Shown one piece after another: positions 1 through 9,046 of a stretch of DNA of 64,000 nt. The position numbers and the translations under genes are program-made. Source of the stretch: Myxococcus qinghaiensis (GTDB lineage: Bacteria > Myxococcota > Myxococcia > Myxococcales > Myxococcaceae). Positions within the stretch are counted from its first letter, which is position 1. Each line of letters starts with the position of its first letter. The notes beneath the pieces are model-generated. The model saw only the letters and a list, made by a program, of their open reading frames with translations. It ran no database searches and was not told the DNA's origin. The stretch lies in the NCBI RefSeq assembly GCF_024198215.1, contig NZ_JAKCFA010000018.1:124001-188000 (forward strand), in the 5' to 3' direction.

Positions 1-163
1 GACGCCAGCTTCCGGACATCCAGGCGAGGTCGTGGATGGAGTCCCCGCAGGTGCGCGAGGGCGTGTCGCGCTCGGCTGGGGACGACTTGCAGCCGAGGCC
101 GAGGAGCGGGGCGCCACAGAGGGCGAGGACGAGGAGGGAAGGGCGGACGAGCATGCCCTCCAT
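1..163 (-). CDS. putative lipoprotein, 5' part only (runs off window; DUF6265-like)
   Basis: The first 54 codons of a minus-strand gene are visible; the rest lies left of base 1. The product begins MEGMLVRPSLLVLALCGAP, a short positive n-region and hydrophobic core, then a Gly-Leu-Gly-Cys that could be a lipidation site, although -3 is Gly rather than the usual Leu/Val/Ile. About 20 residues later it reads DLAWMSGSWR, which resembles the start of the DUF6265 domain (lipocalin-like proteins with a W-M/L-x-G-x-W signature). The start could be ATG 163 or ATG 154. It lies just downstream of plsB on the same strand, 68 bases after the plsB stop. The family call is tentative because only the N-terminus is present. 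Confidence 0.6.
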   Translation of the reverse strand, partial: MEGMLVRPSLLVLALCGAPLLGLGCKSSPAERDTPSRTCGDSIHDLAWMSGSWR

Positions 164-231
164 CCTCACACGCCTCGCTGACAGGCCGCACCGTCGATGG
201 CGACAGTGCGGCCCGTGGGCAGCGCGGGGCT

Positions 232-2784
232 TCAGCGCTTGAGGTACTCGCGGATGCTGTCGGCGAGCTGCCGACGAGCCTCCGCGTCCGTGGCCTGCGG
301 CCCCAGCTTGAGCTTCTTGTCCTCTTCGACGAGGAGCTTCTGGTCCTGCAGGTACGTCACCGCGTTCTCCAGCGTCACCTTGGCCAGGGACTCGGCGGCG
401 GTGATGCGGCCGGCGTGGTACTCCGCGCGGCCCGTCTCCAGGGCCAGACGGATGAAGGCCTTGCGGTCCTCGGCGACGCCGGTGGCCACGTCGTTGAGCG
501 TCAGCGCCGCCAGGAGGTACGCCTCCAGGTAGTCGCGCAGCAGGTCGGCCAGGAACTCCAGCTCCGGCTGGGCGTGGGGCTCCGGGGCGACGCGCAGGGC
601 CCCGCCCTCGTTGATGACCAGGCCCATGCGGACCAGTCGCTCCACCGTCTCCGCGAAGATGGTGTCGAACGTCGTGTTCACCCGGTAGATGAACTCGACC
701 TTGAAGAGGCGCGACAGGAACAGGGCGCGGGCCTTCACCGCGTCGTAGGGCGCGGACGAGCCGGCGGCCAGGATGGCGTTGGCCACGAGGCTCCGCGCGG
801 AGACCAGGTTCATCAGCGTGTTCTTGTAGAAGGACATCTCCGGGCGGCGGTTGTCCTCCACCTGGTAGATGACGTCGCCCTTCGCCTCCTGCGTGCGCAC
901 CATCTCGTCGTCGATGAAGGTGCGCATCGCGTCCTGGATGGGGCCCATCGTCTCCGGGTTGCTGGGGGCATTGCCCAGCTCGCGAGACTGGGGCGCGCCG
1001 TCCTCCTGGGCGATGCGACGCAGGATGCTGATGCGGTCCGCCAGCTCCCGCTGCGTCAGGCCCCGGCGGCGATGCGCCAGCAGGGACGTGCTCACCAGGG
1101 CATGCGGCGTCACGGTGGACACCTTGCTGATGCCGTACATGACGCGGTTGCCGAGCGCGCGGACCAGGCCCTTCTTCTGCTCATCCGTCACGGGCTCGTC
1201 GGGGTTGAGGCCGCGCTCCTTCATGAACTCCATGAGGGAGATGGGCTCATCGAAGCCCAGGTGGATGCGGCCGTAGCGCGCCGCGAGCACCTTGGGCGTG
1301 CTCAACAGGGCCTTGAGGTCCTCGGGCTTCTTCTCTCCGCCCGCCAGCTCCTTCGAGTAGCTGCCGGACTCGACGACCTTCTCGTAGTCAATGGCCACGG
1401 GCACGAAGAGCAAGTCGTTGCGCGCGCCCTCGAGCACGGACTCCACCTGCCAGGTGAACATGCCCAGCTTGGGCGCCAGCAATTTGCCGGTGCGTGAGCG
1501 GCCACCCTCGGGGAAGAACTCCTGGTGGATGCCGTCGTGCACCAGCTTGCGCACGTACGCCTTGAAGGACGCGGCGTAGACCTTGTCGCCCTTGAACGAG
1601 CGTCGCAGGAAGAAGGCGCCGCAGCGGCGGAAGATGCTGCCCAGGGGCCAGAAGGACAGGTTGGCGCCCGCGGCGACCAGGGGCACCGCGTAGCCACGGT
1701 TCCAGAGCACCCAGCTCATCACCAGGTAGTCCACGTGGCTCTTGTGGCTGGGGCACAGGACGATGGGCGCGCGCGTCGCGGCCTTGAGCGCGCGGTGCAG
1801 GCCCGCCTCGTCCACGTGCATGCCGTCGTAGATGCGATTGAACACCCACTCCAGCACGGGCGCGACGAAGGCCAGCGTCGTGGGGCTGGGCTTCGCGGCG
1901 ATGGCCTCCAGGTTGCGGCGGGCCTCGCGCAGCACGCTCTCCGGCTTGCGGTTGGACTCGGCGGCCTGCTCGTCCACCACCTTGCGGAGCTGCCTGTCGC
2001 GCAGCGTCTCGTCGATGACGCGCTCGTGGGGCTTGGCCGGGGGGCCGAACACCGCGCGAGTCTCGCGCGACAGGTGCACGTGCAGCGTGCTGCGCACCTT
2101 GCGCGCGAGCACCTCGACGGAGTCCTTCGGGTTCTGCTCGGCGAAGGCCCTCAGGTCGATGGGCTCTCCCACGCGGAACTGGGCGCGCTTGTAGTTGCGG
2201 AAGAACGCCAGCATCGAGTGCAGGAAGCCCGGCGCCTCGGGGCTGCCGAACACCATGTCCACCCAGTTGGGCTTGAGCCGGGCGCTGCGCTTCTCCCAGA
2301 CGAACAGCTCCGGCACCAGGTACACAGGCCGGTCCGACTTGCGCGCCAGCTCCACCAGCGCGGGGAAGGGGTCCTCGTGGGTCTCCTTCCCTGACGCGTG
2401 CAGGAGCGCGGTGCGGCGCAGGAAGACCAGGCCGCTGCCCCCGTTCTGCTGCGCGTACTCGAAGCGCTCGTGGAACGCGCCGGACTGCTTCGTCTGGCGC
2501 CACGGCTTGGTGAACCACGGGCGCAGGTTGGACACCGCGCGGATGGGCGGCAGCGTCCTGCGCACCATGGCCCAGGTCAGATAGAGGAAGTTCACCCAGG
2601 CCGTGGAGCGCATGACGTGCACCACGAAACCCTTGGCGTGCAGGTTGCGCAGCTCATCCTCGGCCTCGGGCGGGAAGTGCACGCTCTCCAGGTAGCGTGC
2701 ACCCAATGCCCGGCCCATCGGGCCGAACTCGGCCTTCAGCAAGGACTCTCCCTGATTCGCAGACGGCGACAGCGCGGTTTCCAA
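232..2784 (-). CDS. plsB: glycerol-3-phosphate 1-O-acyltransferase PlsB
   Basis: An 850-residue membrane-associated acyltransferase that would acylate sn-glycerol 3-phosphate at position 1, the first step of phospholipid synthesis. The acyltransferase motifs are present: HKSHVDYL with His347 and Asp352 (the H-X4-D catalytic pair), then FFPEGGRSRTG near residue 425 (glycerol-phosphate binding), with FVPVAIDYEKV further on. The length fits PlsB (about 800-850 residues) and not the short PlsC type, of which a separate example lies at 33452-34243. It follows argS with only 14 bases between them, so the two are probably co-transcribed. Confidence 0.9.
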   Translation of the reverse strand: METALSPSANQGESLLKAEFGPMGRALGARYLESVHFPPEAEDELRNLHAKGFVVHVMRSTAWVNFLYLTWAMVRRTLPPIRAVSNLRPWFTKPWRQTKQSGAFHERFEYAQQNGGSGLVFLRRTALLHASGKETHEDPFPALVELARKSDRPVYLVPELFVWEKRSARLKPNWVDMVFGSPEAPGFLHSMLAFFRNYKRAQFRVGEPIDLRAFAEQNPKDSVEVLARKVRSTLHVHLSRETRAVFGPPAKPHERVIDETLRDRQLRKVVDEQAAESNRKPESVLREARRNLEAIAAKPSPTTLAFVAPVLEWVFNRIYDGMHVDEAGLHRALKAATRAPIVLCPSHKSHVDYLVMSWVLWNRGYAVPLVAAGANLSFWPLGSIFRRCGAFFLRRSFKGDKVYAASFKAYVRKLVHDGIHQEFFPEGGRSRTGKLLAPKLGMFTWQVESVLEGARNDLLFVPVAIDYEKVVESGSYSKELAGGEKKPEDLKALLSTPKVLAARYGRIHLGFDEPISLMEFMKERGLNPDEPVTDEQKKGLVRALGNRVMYGISKVSTVTPHALVSTSLLAHRRRGLTQRELADRISILRRIAQEDGAPQSRELGNAPSNPETMGPIQDAMRTFIDDEMVRTQEAKGDVIYQVEDNRRPEMSFYKNTLMNLVSARSLVANAILAAGSSAPYDAVKARALFLSRLFKVEFIYRVNTTFDTIFAETVERLVRMGLVINEGGALRVAPEPHAQPELEFLADLLRDYLEAYLLAALTLNDVATGVAEDRKAFIRLALETGRAEYHAGRITAAESLAKVTLENAVTYLQDQKLLVEEDKKLKLGPQATDAEARRQLADSIREYLKR

Positions 2785-2798
2785 GGCAGCCCCCGGGG

Positions 2799-4520
2799 CT
2801 ACATGTTCTCGGGCGTCGGAATGCCCAGAAGTGTCAGACCCGCGGCGAGAGTAACCCGGGCCGCGTCCGTGAGGGCGAGTCGTGCTGAACGCAGTGCGTC
2901 ATCGTTCTCGACGAGGATGCGCTTGTCCCGCTCCTGATTGCCCAGCGTGTAGTAGCGGCTGAGGGCCGCGGCCACGTCGAGCAGCAGGCGCGCCACGAGG
3001 CTCGGCTCGTACTGCTCGGCCGCGTCCTTGACGACCTCGGGCAGCCGCATGATCTCGCGCACCAGGGCCTGCTCCTCGGGGAGCGTCAGCAGGCTCGCGT
3101 CGTAGCTCGCCGGCGCGCCTCCGCCCTTGCGCAGCACGTTGACGACGCGTGCGTGGGCGAACTGTACGTAGGGTCCGGTGTGGCCCTCGAAGCTGAGCAC
3201 CTCGTCCCAGTCGAAGGTGTAGTCGCTGGCGCGCTTGTGCTTGAGGTCGCCGAAAGCGATGGCGCCCAGGCCGATCTGCTCGGAGAGCTGGTCCGGGTCG
3301 TTCGTCTGGAGCCTGCCGGCCTCCTGGTTCTCCTTCACCTTGACGGAGGCGCGCTCCTTGGCCTCGTCCAGCACGTTGTTGAGCTGCACCACCAGGCCCT
3401 TGCGCGTGCTCATGCCGTGGATGCGGCCGAAGGGAACGTGCACGCAGCGGTCCGCCCACGGCTGGCCCATCTCGCTCAGCGTGCGGAACACCTGGCGGAA
3501 GTGCAGCGCCTGGTCCTGCGCGACGACGTAGAGCGACTTGTCGAAGTGGAACCGCTCGTAGCGGTCCTCGGCGGCGGCAAGGTCTCGCGTGGCGTAGAGC
3601 GTGCTCCCATCGTTCTTCTTGAGGAGGATGGGCGGCTCGTTCTCCGCGTAGGGCAGGTCGACGATGAGCGCGCCCTGCGACTCCTTCACGCCGGGCTTTT
3701 TGGCAATCTGCTCGATGACCGCGTCCATCTTCCCCTGGTAGCGGCTCTCGCCTTCGATGTGCTCGAACTCGATGCCCATCCGCGCGTAGACGGCCTTGAA
3801 GCCGCGGATGCTGGTCTCGCGGAACTGGTGCCAAAGCTTGAGGGCCTCGGCGTCACTGGCCTCCATGCGGCGGAAGAAGTCGCGAGCCTTCGCGTCGAAC
3901 TCGGGCTCTTTTTCGGCGCGCGTGTTCGACTTGACGTAGACCTCCACCAGGTGGTCCATGTCGTCGATGCGGGCGGGGTCTCCGTACTCCTGGAAGCCCA
4001 CGGCGACGAGGCCGAACTGCTTGCCCCAGTCGCCCAGGTAGTTGATGCCCTCCACCCGCCAGCCGAGCGCCCGGTAGATGTTGGCGATGCAGTGGCCCAG
4101 GAACGTGGTGCGGATGTGGTGGAAGGCAATCGGCTTGGCGATGTTCGGTGACGAGTAGTCGATGGTCACCGTCTTGCCGCGCCCCGCGTCCGCGTCACCG
4201 CCGTACTTCAGGCCCGCCGAGCGCGCGCTGTCGAGCACCTCCGCGGTGAAGGGCATGAGGGCGAAGCGGGCATTCACGTAGGGGCCCACCGCCTTGATTT
4301 CGAGCCCCGGCACGCTGAGCGTCTGGGCGAGTCCGGCGGCGATGGCGGGAGGCGCCTTCTTCTGGGCCTTGGCGAGAGGGAAGGTGGCGAAGCTCAGGTC
4401 GCCATGCGCCGCTTCCGCGGGCTTGACCTGGGGTTCGATGTCTGCGGCCGGCACGCCCAGGGCGCTGGCAAGGGCCTGGGCGAATGCGGCGCGGTGGCGG
4501 GAATAGACGGAAGAGCTCAT
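2799..4520 (-). CDS. argS: arginyl-tRNA synthetase
   Basis: A 573-residue class I aminoacyl-tRNA synthetase that charges tRNA-Arg. An N-terminal additional domain (about 1-110) is followed by the HIGH-like signature FHHIR at 133-137 after SSPNIAKPIA. The KMSKS-like loop appears as MSTRKG starting at Met370, the form with a displaced lysine common in ArgRS. The DALR anticodon-binding domain is C-terminal (ALSRYYTLGNQERD, then ARVTLAAGLTLLGIPTPENM at the end). It starts at ATG 4520, followed downstream by plsB. A perfect 9-bp hairpin sits upstream at 4546-4568. Confidence 0.95.
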   Translation of the reverse strand: MSSSVYSRHRAAFAQALASALGVPAADIEPQVKPAEAAHGDLSFATFPLAKAQKKAPPAIAAGLAQTLSVPGLEIKAVGPYVNARFALMPFTAEVLDSARSAGLKYGGDADAGRGKTVTIDYSSPNIAKPIAFHHIRTTFLGHCIANIYRALGWRVEGINYLGDWGKQFGLVAVGFQEYGDPARIDDMDHLVEVYVKSNTRAEKEPEFDAKARDFFRRMEASDAEALKLWHQFRETSIRGFKAVYARMGIEFEHIEGESRYQGKMDAVIEQIAKKPGVKESQGALIVDLPYAENEPPILLKKNDGSTLYATRDLAAAEDRYERFHFDKSLYVVAQDQALHFRQVFRTLSEMGQPWADRCVHVPFGRIHGMSTRKGLVVQLNNVLDEAKERASVKVKENQEAGRLQTNDPDQLSEQIGLGAIAFGDLKHKRASDYTFDWDEVLSFEGHTGPYVQFAHARVVNVLRKGGGAPASYDASLLTLPEEQALVREIMRLPEVVKDAAEQYEPSLVARLLLDVAAALSRYYTLGNQERDKRILVENDDALRSARLALTDAARVTLAAGLTLLGIPTPENM

Positions 4521-4545
4521 GGGACGGCGCGGATACTAGCCAAGC

Positions 4546-4568
4546 AGAGGTGGCTTACGGCCACCTCT
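4546..4568 (-). terminator. hairpin between histidine kinase and argS
   Basis: AGAGGTGGC and GCCACCTCT form a perfect 9-bp stem around a 5-base loop. It lies 28 bases after the stop of the upstream kinase gene and before argS on the minus strand, so it could end or attenuate transcription from the kinase. There is no U-rich tail on the minus strand. Confidence 0.4.
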
Positions 4569-4595
4569 TGTTCGTTCCGCGGTCCATTCTTCCCG

Positions 4596-6287
4596 CTAGG
4601 GGACAGCCGGAGCCCGGCGGCTGGGCCGCACCACCGCCGCCACCGTGTCCAGGAGCTTGGGCAACTGGAGCGGCTTCTCGAAGAAGCCGTCGATTCGCTC
4701 CAGACCCTGTCCCGACGTGAGGGAGGCCACCTCGCTGGCACCCGAGATGATGTACACGACGATGTCCGCCAGCGACTCGTTGCCTCGGATGAAGCGGAGC
4801 ACCGACTGCCCGTCCTCTTCGCTCAGCCGCAAGTCGAGCAGCACCATGGCCGGCCGGATGTGCGAGAGGATGGAGCGCGCCTCGGAAGCCCCCGAGGTGG
4901 CCATCACCCGGTAGCCCTCCTGCTCCAGCACCTGCTGCAGCACCTCGCGGCAGTCCGCGTCGTCCTCCACGAGCAGGATGCCGCCCGCCTTGGGGGCCGC
5001 CTGGTTCAGGTCCGGCGAGCTCACCGCCCCGGCGAACATGGGCAGCACCATCTCGAAGGTGCTCCCTTCGCCCAGCACGCTCTTGGCCTCCACCCGGCCG
5101 CCGTGCAGCGCGACAATCTTCCCCACCAGGGGGATGCCGAGCCCCGCGCCCGGAGGCCGAGGAACGCCCGGCTGTGCCCGGTAGAAGGCATCGAACACGT
5201 GCTCCAGCGCCTCGGCGGACATGCCCGGGCCGCTGTCCTTCACGGTGAGCGTGGCGAGTCCATCCTCGGTGGAGACGCTGACCTCGACGGAGTCGTCCGC
5301 CTCGCTGTGGTGGATGCCGTTCTCCACGAGGTTGTGGATGGCCTCGGCGATGCGCTCGCGGTCTCCTCGGACGAAGACCTCGGGGCAGGGCGGAATGGTG
5401 ACCTGGACCTTGCCGTGCTCGGCGAGGACGCCCAGCGAGCGGACCACTTCCTCGGCCACGGCCTTGAGGCCGAAGGGGCGCTGGTTGAGCTGCATCTTCC
5501 CGGACTGGAGGCGGGACATGAGCAGCAGGTCATTCACCATGCGCAGCATGCGGTCGGAGTTCCGGTCGCAGATCTGCACCGCGCGGCGCTGGGAGTCGGT
5601 GAGAGGCCCCAGCTTCTCGCGCCCCATCATCGCCAGGTAGGACTTGATGGTGGTGAGCGGGTTCTTCAGGTCATGCGAGACGTTGCCGAGCAACTCCTCG
5701 CGGTTCTGCTCCAGGCTCTTGAGGCCCGCGATGGCCGTCTGGAGGTCCTTGTTCCTGCGGGCGCTGTCGTCGCGCAGGCGGGCCACCTCGTACGCGGCGG
5801 CGAGCTGCGCGGCCAGGGACTGGATGACGGTGTCCGAGACGGTGCGGCGAGCGCCCAGGACGACGAGGACACCGGTGACGCCGTGGGGGCTCTCGAGCGG
5901 GACGGCGAGCGTGTCCGCCTCGTGAAGCAGCTTCTTCTCGGAGAAGGCGCGTCCCACCACGCCCTCGCCCGGGACTGCGGCGACGACGCGGCTGTCGTAG
6001 CGCCCGCGCACGTGCTCGACGTGGAGCTGCTCCCGGGAGGGGAAGTAGCGGGCCACGTAGCAGACCTTGGGTTTGAGCAGCGTGTGGAGCGTCTGGAGGT
6101 GGGACCGCAACGCCTCGGTGGGGCCGGCGTTGTCGGTGAGGTGCCGCGCCATCTCCAGCAGGGCGCGCGCTGTGGCGTCGGAGTCCGCGGGAGGCGGCGG
6201 CTTCACGGCGCGACGGTTGGACTTCTTCGAGGTGTTGGGGCGCAGCGGCACGACTTCTGCCAGGGCCCCTTTCTTCTTCGAGCGCAC
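4596..6287 (-). CDS. GAF-domain hybrid sensor histidine kinase with C-terminal receiver
   Basis: 563 residues with no signal peptide or membrane segment, so cytosolic. Order: a Lys/Arg-rich N-terminus, a GAF-like sensory region (about 60-185), HisKA with GNVSHDLKNPLTTIKSY (phospho-acceptor His205), HATPase_c with NLVENGIHHSE (N box), DSGPGMS (G1) and GAGLGIPLVGKIV (G2), and a receiver domain from about 440 (ILLVEDDADC acidic pocket, phospho-acceptor Asp485 in VLLDLRL). The kinase could phosphorylate its own receiver. The signal and output are unknown, and no DNA-binding regulator lies next to it. The HEAT-repeat gene is 104 bases upstream on the same strand. Confidence 0.85.
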   Translation of the reverse strand: MRSKKKGALAEVVPLRPNTSKKSNRRAVKPPPPADSDATARALLEMARHLTDNAGPTEALRSHLQTLHTLLKPKVCYVARYFPSREQLHVEHVRGRYDSRVVAAVPGEGVVGRAFSEKKLLHEADTLAVPLESPHGVTGVLVVLGARRTVSDTVIQSLAAQLAAAYEVARLRDDSARRNKDLQTAIAGLKSLEQNREELLGNVSHDLKNPLTTIKSYLAMMGREKLGPLTDSQRRAVQICDRNSDRMLRMVNDLLLMSRLQSGKMQLNQRPFGLKAVAEEVVRSLGVLAEHGKVQVTIPPCPEVFVRGDRERIAEAIHNLVENGIHHSEADDSVEVSVSTEDGLATLTVKDSGPGMSAEALEHVFDAFYRAQPGVPRPPGAGLGIPLVGKIVALHGGRVEAKSVLGEGSTFEMVLPMFAGAVSSPDLNQAAPKAGGILLVEDDADCREVLQQVLEQEGYRVMATSGASEARSILSHIRPAMVLLDLRLSEEDGQSVLRFIRGNESLADIVVYIISGASEVASLTSGQGLERIDGFFEKPLQLPKLLDTVAAVVRPSRRAPAVP

Positions 6288-6325
6288 GGTGGGAATCCTG
6301 CTTCAAGTTCCGAGCGCCTGGGAAC

Positions 6326-6344
6326 GGCCCTGGTGTGCAGGGCC
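6326..6344 (-). terminator. possible hairpin after HEAT-repeat gene
   Basis: GGCCCTG and CAGGGCC form a 7-bp stem with a 5-base loop, 48 bases past the stop of the HEAT-repeat gene and before the hybrid kinase. No U tract is visible, so it may be only a weak attenuator. Confidence 0.3.
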
Positions 6345-6391
6345 ATCCGGAGGACAGTGGCCGTGTCGGCTGCCCGACAGGACAGCCCGGC

Positions 6392-7123
6392 TCAGGTCTT
6401 GCGCTGGATGCGGCCGTCCTTGTCCAGGACGAACGGCTCCACCAGCAGGGGCTCCACCTGGGTGCGGTGGCTCGCCACGCTGAAGCCCGCGTCCGCCAGG
6501 GCGGCAATCGCGGAGGTCTGCACCCGGCGGGCCGTCTCTTCGGCCGTCAGGAGCTTGAGCATGGGCTCGCGCGCCGGCTCGTACTTGAAGGAGGCGAGCG
6601 CCTTGAGGGCGGCGATCTTCACGTCGTCCGACATGTCCTCGAGGAAGGGGAGCACGGCGGGAGGCACGCGCGCGTCCTCGCGGCCGGTGATGTGGTGCAG
6701 GAGGACGACCTTCTTCTCCGGGTTCTTCGTGTACGTGGCGGACAGGTGCTGGAGCGCGTTGACGCAGGCGCCGGTGACTTCCTCCTCACTGAGCAGCTCG
6801 CCCAGCAGTCGCAGGGCCCAGGACGTGGCCTGCTCCGTCTTGCTGAGGAACTCGACGATGGGCGGGACGGCGGCGTCCTTGCCGAAGGCCTTCACCAGCT
6901 CGAAGGTGTGCTCCTTCTCATCCGCGTCCGTGGTGAGCGGGTCCACGGTGATGGTGAAGCGTGCGAGCAGGACGGAGACGGCCTCGGGGAACTTCATCTC
7001 CCCCAGCTCCTGGATGGCCTTCTGCCGTGTTGCCGGATCCCCGTACTTCTGGGTGACCTTGGGCTTGAGCTTGAGGGCTTTCTCGGGCCCCGAACCGCCC
7101 GTGAAGATGTCGAAGAGGCCCAT
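6392..7123 (-). CDS. HEAT-repeat domain protein
   Basis: A 243-residue soluble alpha-helical protein. It contains repeated two-helix units of about 30-35 residues with the HEAT pattern of alternating Ala/Leu-rich helices, for example ATRQKAIQELGEMKFPEAVS, EQATSWALRLLGELLSEEE and SDDVKIAALKALASFKYEPA. The family serves as a protein-interaction scaffold; no catalytic motif is present. It starts MGLFDIFTGGSGPEK with no signal peptide. It lies between the dnaJ-type gene and the hybrid kinase on the same strand. Its partner is not evident from the sequence. Confidence 0.75.
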   Translation of the reverse strand: MGLFDIFTGGSGPEKALKLKPKVTQKYGDPATRQKAIQELGEMKFPEAVSVLLARFTITVDPLTTDADEKEHTFELVKAFGKDAAVPPIVEFLSKTEQATSWALRLLGELLSEEEVTGACVNALQHLSATYTKNPEKKVVLLHHITGREDARVPPAVLPFLEDMSDDVKIAALKALASFKYEPAREPMLKLLTAEETARRVQTSAIAALADAGFSVASHRTQVEPLLVEPFVLDKDGRIQRKT

Positions 7124-7215
7124 GTGCGCGTGTGCTCCGTTTCCTGCGGCGACGTGTGAAGAAGGTAGAGGGGCCGTCTATGACGGGGCGGCGCCCAGGA
7201 CAAGAGCCAACACCA

Positions 7216-8238
7216 TCACAGCGTCAGCTCGCGACGTACATCCTCGCGGTAGGCCTTGGACAGGGTCTCCGCGGCGGCCCGCGTCTCCGGGGTGTCGACA
7301 TCCGGCACCTTGACCTGGAGATGGAGGTACAAATCCCCGGGCGCTCCGCCCTTGAGGGACGGCACCCCACGCCCCTTGAGGCGCATCTGCCGACCTGTCT
7401 GGGAGCCCGCGGGAACCTTGACGGTGACCTCGCCCTGGAAGGTGGGGACGCGCACCTCCGCGCCGAACATCGCCTCGGCGACCGTCACGGGCAGGTCCAC
7501 GTGCAGGTCGTCCCCCTCTCGGCGGACCAGGGGGTGCTCCAGCACTTCCGTCTCGATGAAGAGGTCACCGGGAGGGCCGCCGCGCAGGCCGGGAGCTCCC
7601 TGGCCCGCCAGCCGCACCTTGGAGCCCGTCTGCACGCCGGCGGGAATCTTCACCGTCAGGCGGCTCGTCTCGTCCGCTCCCGTGCCGCCGCGATTCGGCC
7701 GGGTCACGGACAGGGCGCGCTCGGCGCCGGTGACGGCTTCTCCCAGCGTGACGCGAACCTGGGTGGACAAGTCGTTGCCCCGCTCGGGGCCCATGGGGGG
7801 ACGGCGACGACCCCGACCGCCGAACACCTCGCTCGGGTCGAAGCCTCCAGGGCCCGCTCCAGCGCCCGCGCCTCCCCGGCGTCCTCCGAAGAGGTCGTTG
7901 AAGAGGTCACCCAGGTCGAAGTCCTCGCCCCCGTAGGGGATGCCCCCCGCGCCTCCCCGAGAGGCTGCGGCGCGGTACTGGCGATAGGCCTCCGCCTTCT
8001 TCTCGTCGAAGCCGATCTTCTCCGCGTCCTCGCCGAACTCGTCGTAGAGCTTGCGCTTCTTCGGGTCCGACAGCACTTCGAAGGCGTTGCCGAGCTGCTT
8101 GAACTTCTCCTCGGAGGCCTTGTTGTTGGGGTTGACGTCGGGGTGGTACTTGCGAGCCAGCTTCCGGTACGACTTCTTGATGGCCTCCTCCGAGGCCGTC
8201 CGGTCAACGCCGAGGATCTGGTAGTAGTCGTCCGCCAT
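7216..8238 (-). CDS. DnaJ-type co-chaperone lacking the zinc-finger domain (CbpA-like)
   Basis: 340 residues. The J domain is N-terminal (DYYQILGVDRTASEEAIKK) with the HPD motif at 32-34 that stimulates Hsp70 (DnaK) ATPase activity. A Gly/Phe-rich linker follows (about 90-145), then two beta-sandwich substrate-binding domains (LTVKIPAGVQTGSKVRLAGQ and VTVKVPAGSQTGRQMRLKGR) and a C-terminal dimerisation region. The four CxxCxGxG zinc repeats of classical DnaJ are absent, which makes it a class B protein of the CbpA/DnaJ2 type. The reading frame is open upstream to 8829, but ATG 8238 begins MADDYYQILGV exactly where the family starts. Confidence 0.9.
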   Translation of the reverse strand: MADDYYQILGVDRTASEEAIKKSYRKLARKYHPDVNPNNKASEEKFKQLGNAFEVLSDPKKRKLYDEFGEDAEKIGFDEKKAEAYRQYRAAASRGGAGGIPYGGEDFDLGDLFNDLFGGRRGGAGAGAGPGGFDPSEVFGGRGRRRPPMGPERGNDLSTQVRVTLGEAVTGAERALSVTRPNRGGTGADETSRLTVKIPAGVQTGSKVRLAGQGAPGLRGGPPGDLFIETEVLEHPLVRREGDDLHVDLPVTVAEAMFGAEVRVPTFQGEVTVKVPAGSQTGRQMRLKGRGVPSLKGGAPGDLYLHLQVKVPDVDTPETRAAAETLSKAYREDVRRELTL

Positions 8239-8338
8239 TTGTTCCCGCCGGGGTGTACGCAACTGAAAGTAACCAGTCGGTGGGAGTGCGCCAGCAAGGA
8301 CTGTTCGGCTGGTCTGGGATGTATAAAGTCGCCGAAAG

Positions 8339-9046
8339 ATGAGGGAGGCCATGGCAGCGCCGCGCCGAGCGGGAACCTTGTGGTTGGCGGGCTGGCTCCT
8401 GGTGCTGCCGGTGTCCCAGTCGTGGGCCCAGGGCGCTCCCACGGAGGCCTCCAGGCGGGTGGTTGACCGGGTGGTCGCCATCATCGAGGGCCGGGTCCTG
8501 TCGTTGAGCGAGCTGGAATTCGAGGCCCGGGTGGCCCTCGTCCAGCGGGGCGGCATCCAGGCGCTCGGGGCGCCCCTCGACGAGGAGACCCTCCGAGGGG
8601 CCTTGGAGCTGGTCATCAACCAGCGGGTCCAGGTGCTCAATGCCGACCGGCTCCAGGCCTTCCCCGCGGAGCCCTCCGAGGTCGAGGCGAGGTTGGAGGC
8701 GTTCCGTGCCCGGATTGGCGGCCCCGCCCCCCTGGAGCGGTTCCTGGCGCGCAATGACGTGTCGTTGGAGGGGCTCAAGGCCATCCTGGCGCGGGGACTG
8801 CGGGCCGAGCGGGTCCTGGACAGCCGCATCCGGCTGAGGGCGCAGGTGGGCGAGACGGAGATCCGCCGCTTCTACGAGCAGCACGCGGCGGACTACCCCA
8901 CGGACTACGAGACGGTGCGAGACGTCATCCGCGAGAAGCTCTTCCGCGAGCGCTATGCGGCGCTGGCGGTGGAGGAGCTGGCGCAGGTGCGGGCCTCGGC
9001 GCAGGTGCGGCGGGTGGCGCCATTCACGCGGGAGGCGAAGCGATGA
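8339..9046 (+). CDS. SurA N-terminal-domain-like periplasmic chaperone without PPIase domain
   Basis: 235 residues. A signal peptide (APRRAGTLWLAGWLLVLPVS, cleavage likely after SWA) directs it to the periplasm. The mature part starts RRVVDRVVAIIEGRVLSLSE, matching the SurA N-terminal chaperone domain, and ends with a helix (ETVRDVIREKLFRERYAAL) like SurA's C-terminal helix. The one or two parvulin PPIase domains of SurA are missing, so it would act only as an outer-membrane-protein chaperone. ATG 8351 is an alternative start with a GAGGGAGG upstream. A TATAAA at 8322-8327 could be its -10 element. It overlaps rimI by 4 bases. Confidence 0.75.
   Translation: MREAMAAPRRAGTLWLAGWLLVLPVSQSWAQGAPTEASRRVVDRVVAIIEGRVLSLSELEFEARVALVQRGGIQALGAPLDEETLRGALELVINQRVQVLNADRLQAFPAEPSEVEARLEAFRARIGGPAPLERFLARNDVSLEGLKAILARGLRAERVLDSRIRLRAQVGETEIRRFYEQHAADYPTDYETVRDVIREKLFRERYAALAVEELAQVRASAQVRRVAPFTREAKR

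Noticed and set aside
4404..7313. 969-codon plus-strand open frame over the hybrid kinase and HEAT gene
   Set aside because: It is opposite to recognisable genes with family motifs, has no family match or ribosome-binding site, and long antisense frames are expected at this GC content.
8239..8829. N-terminal extension of the dnaJ-type frame
   Set aside because: It overlaps the SurA-like gene on the other strand, and the J domain starts at ATG 8238.
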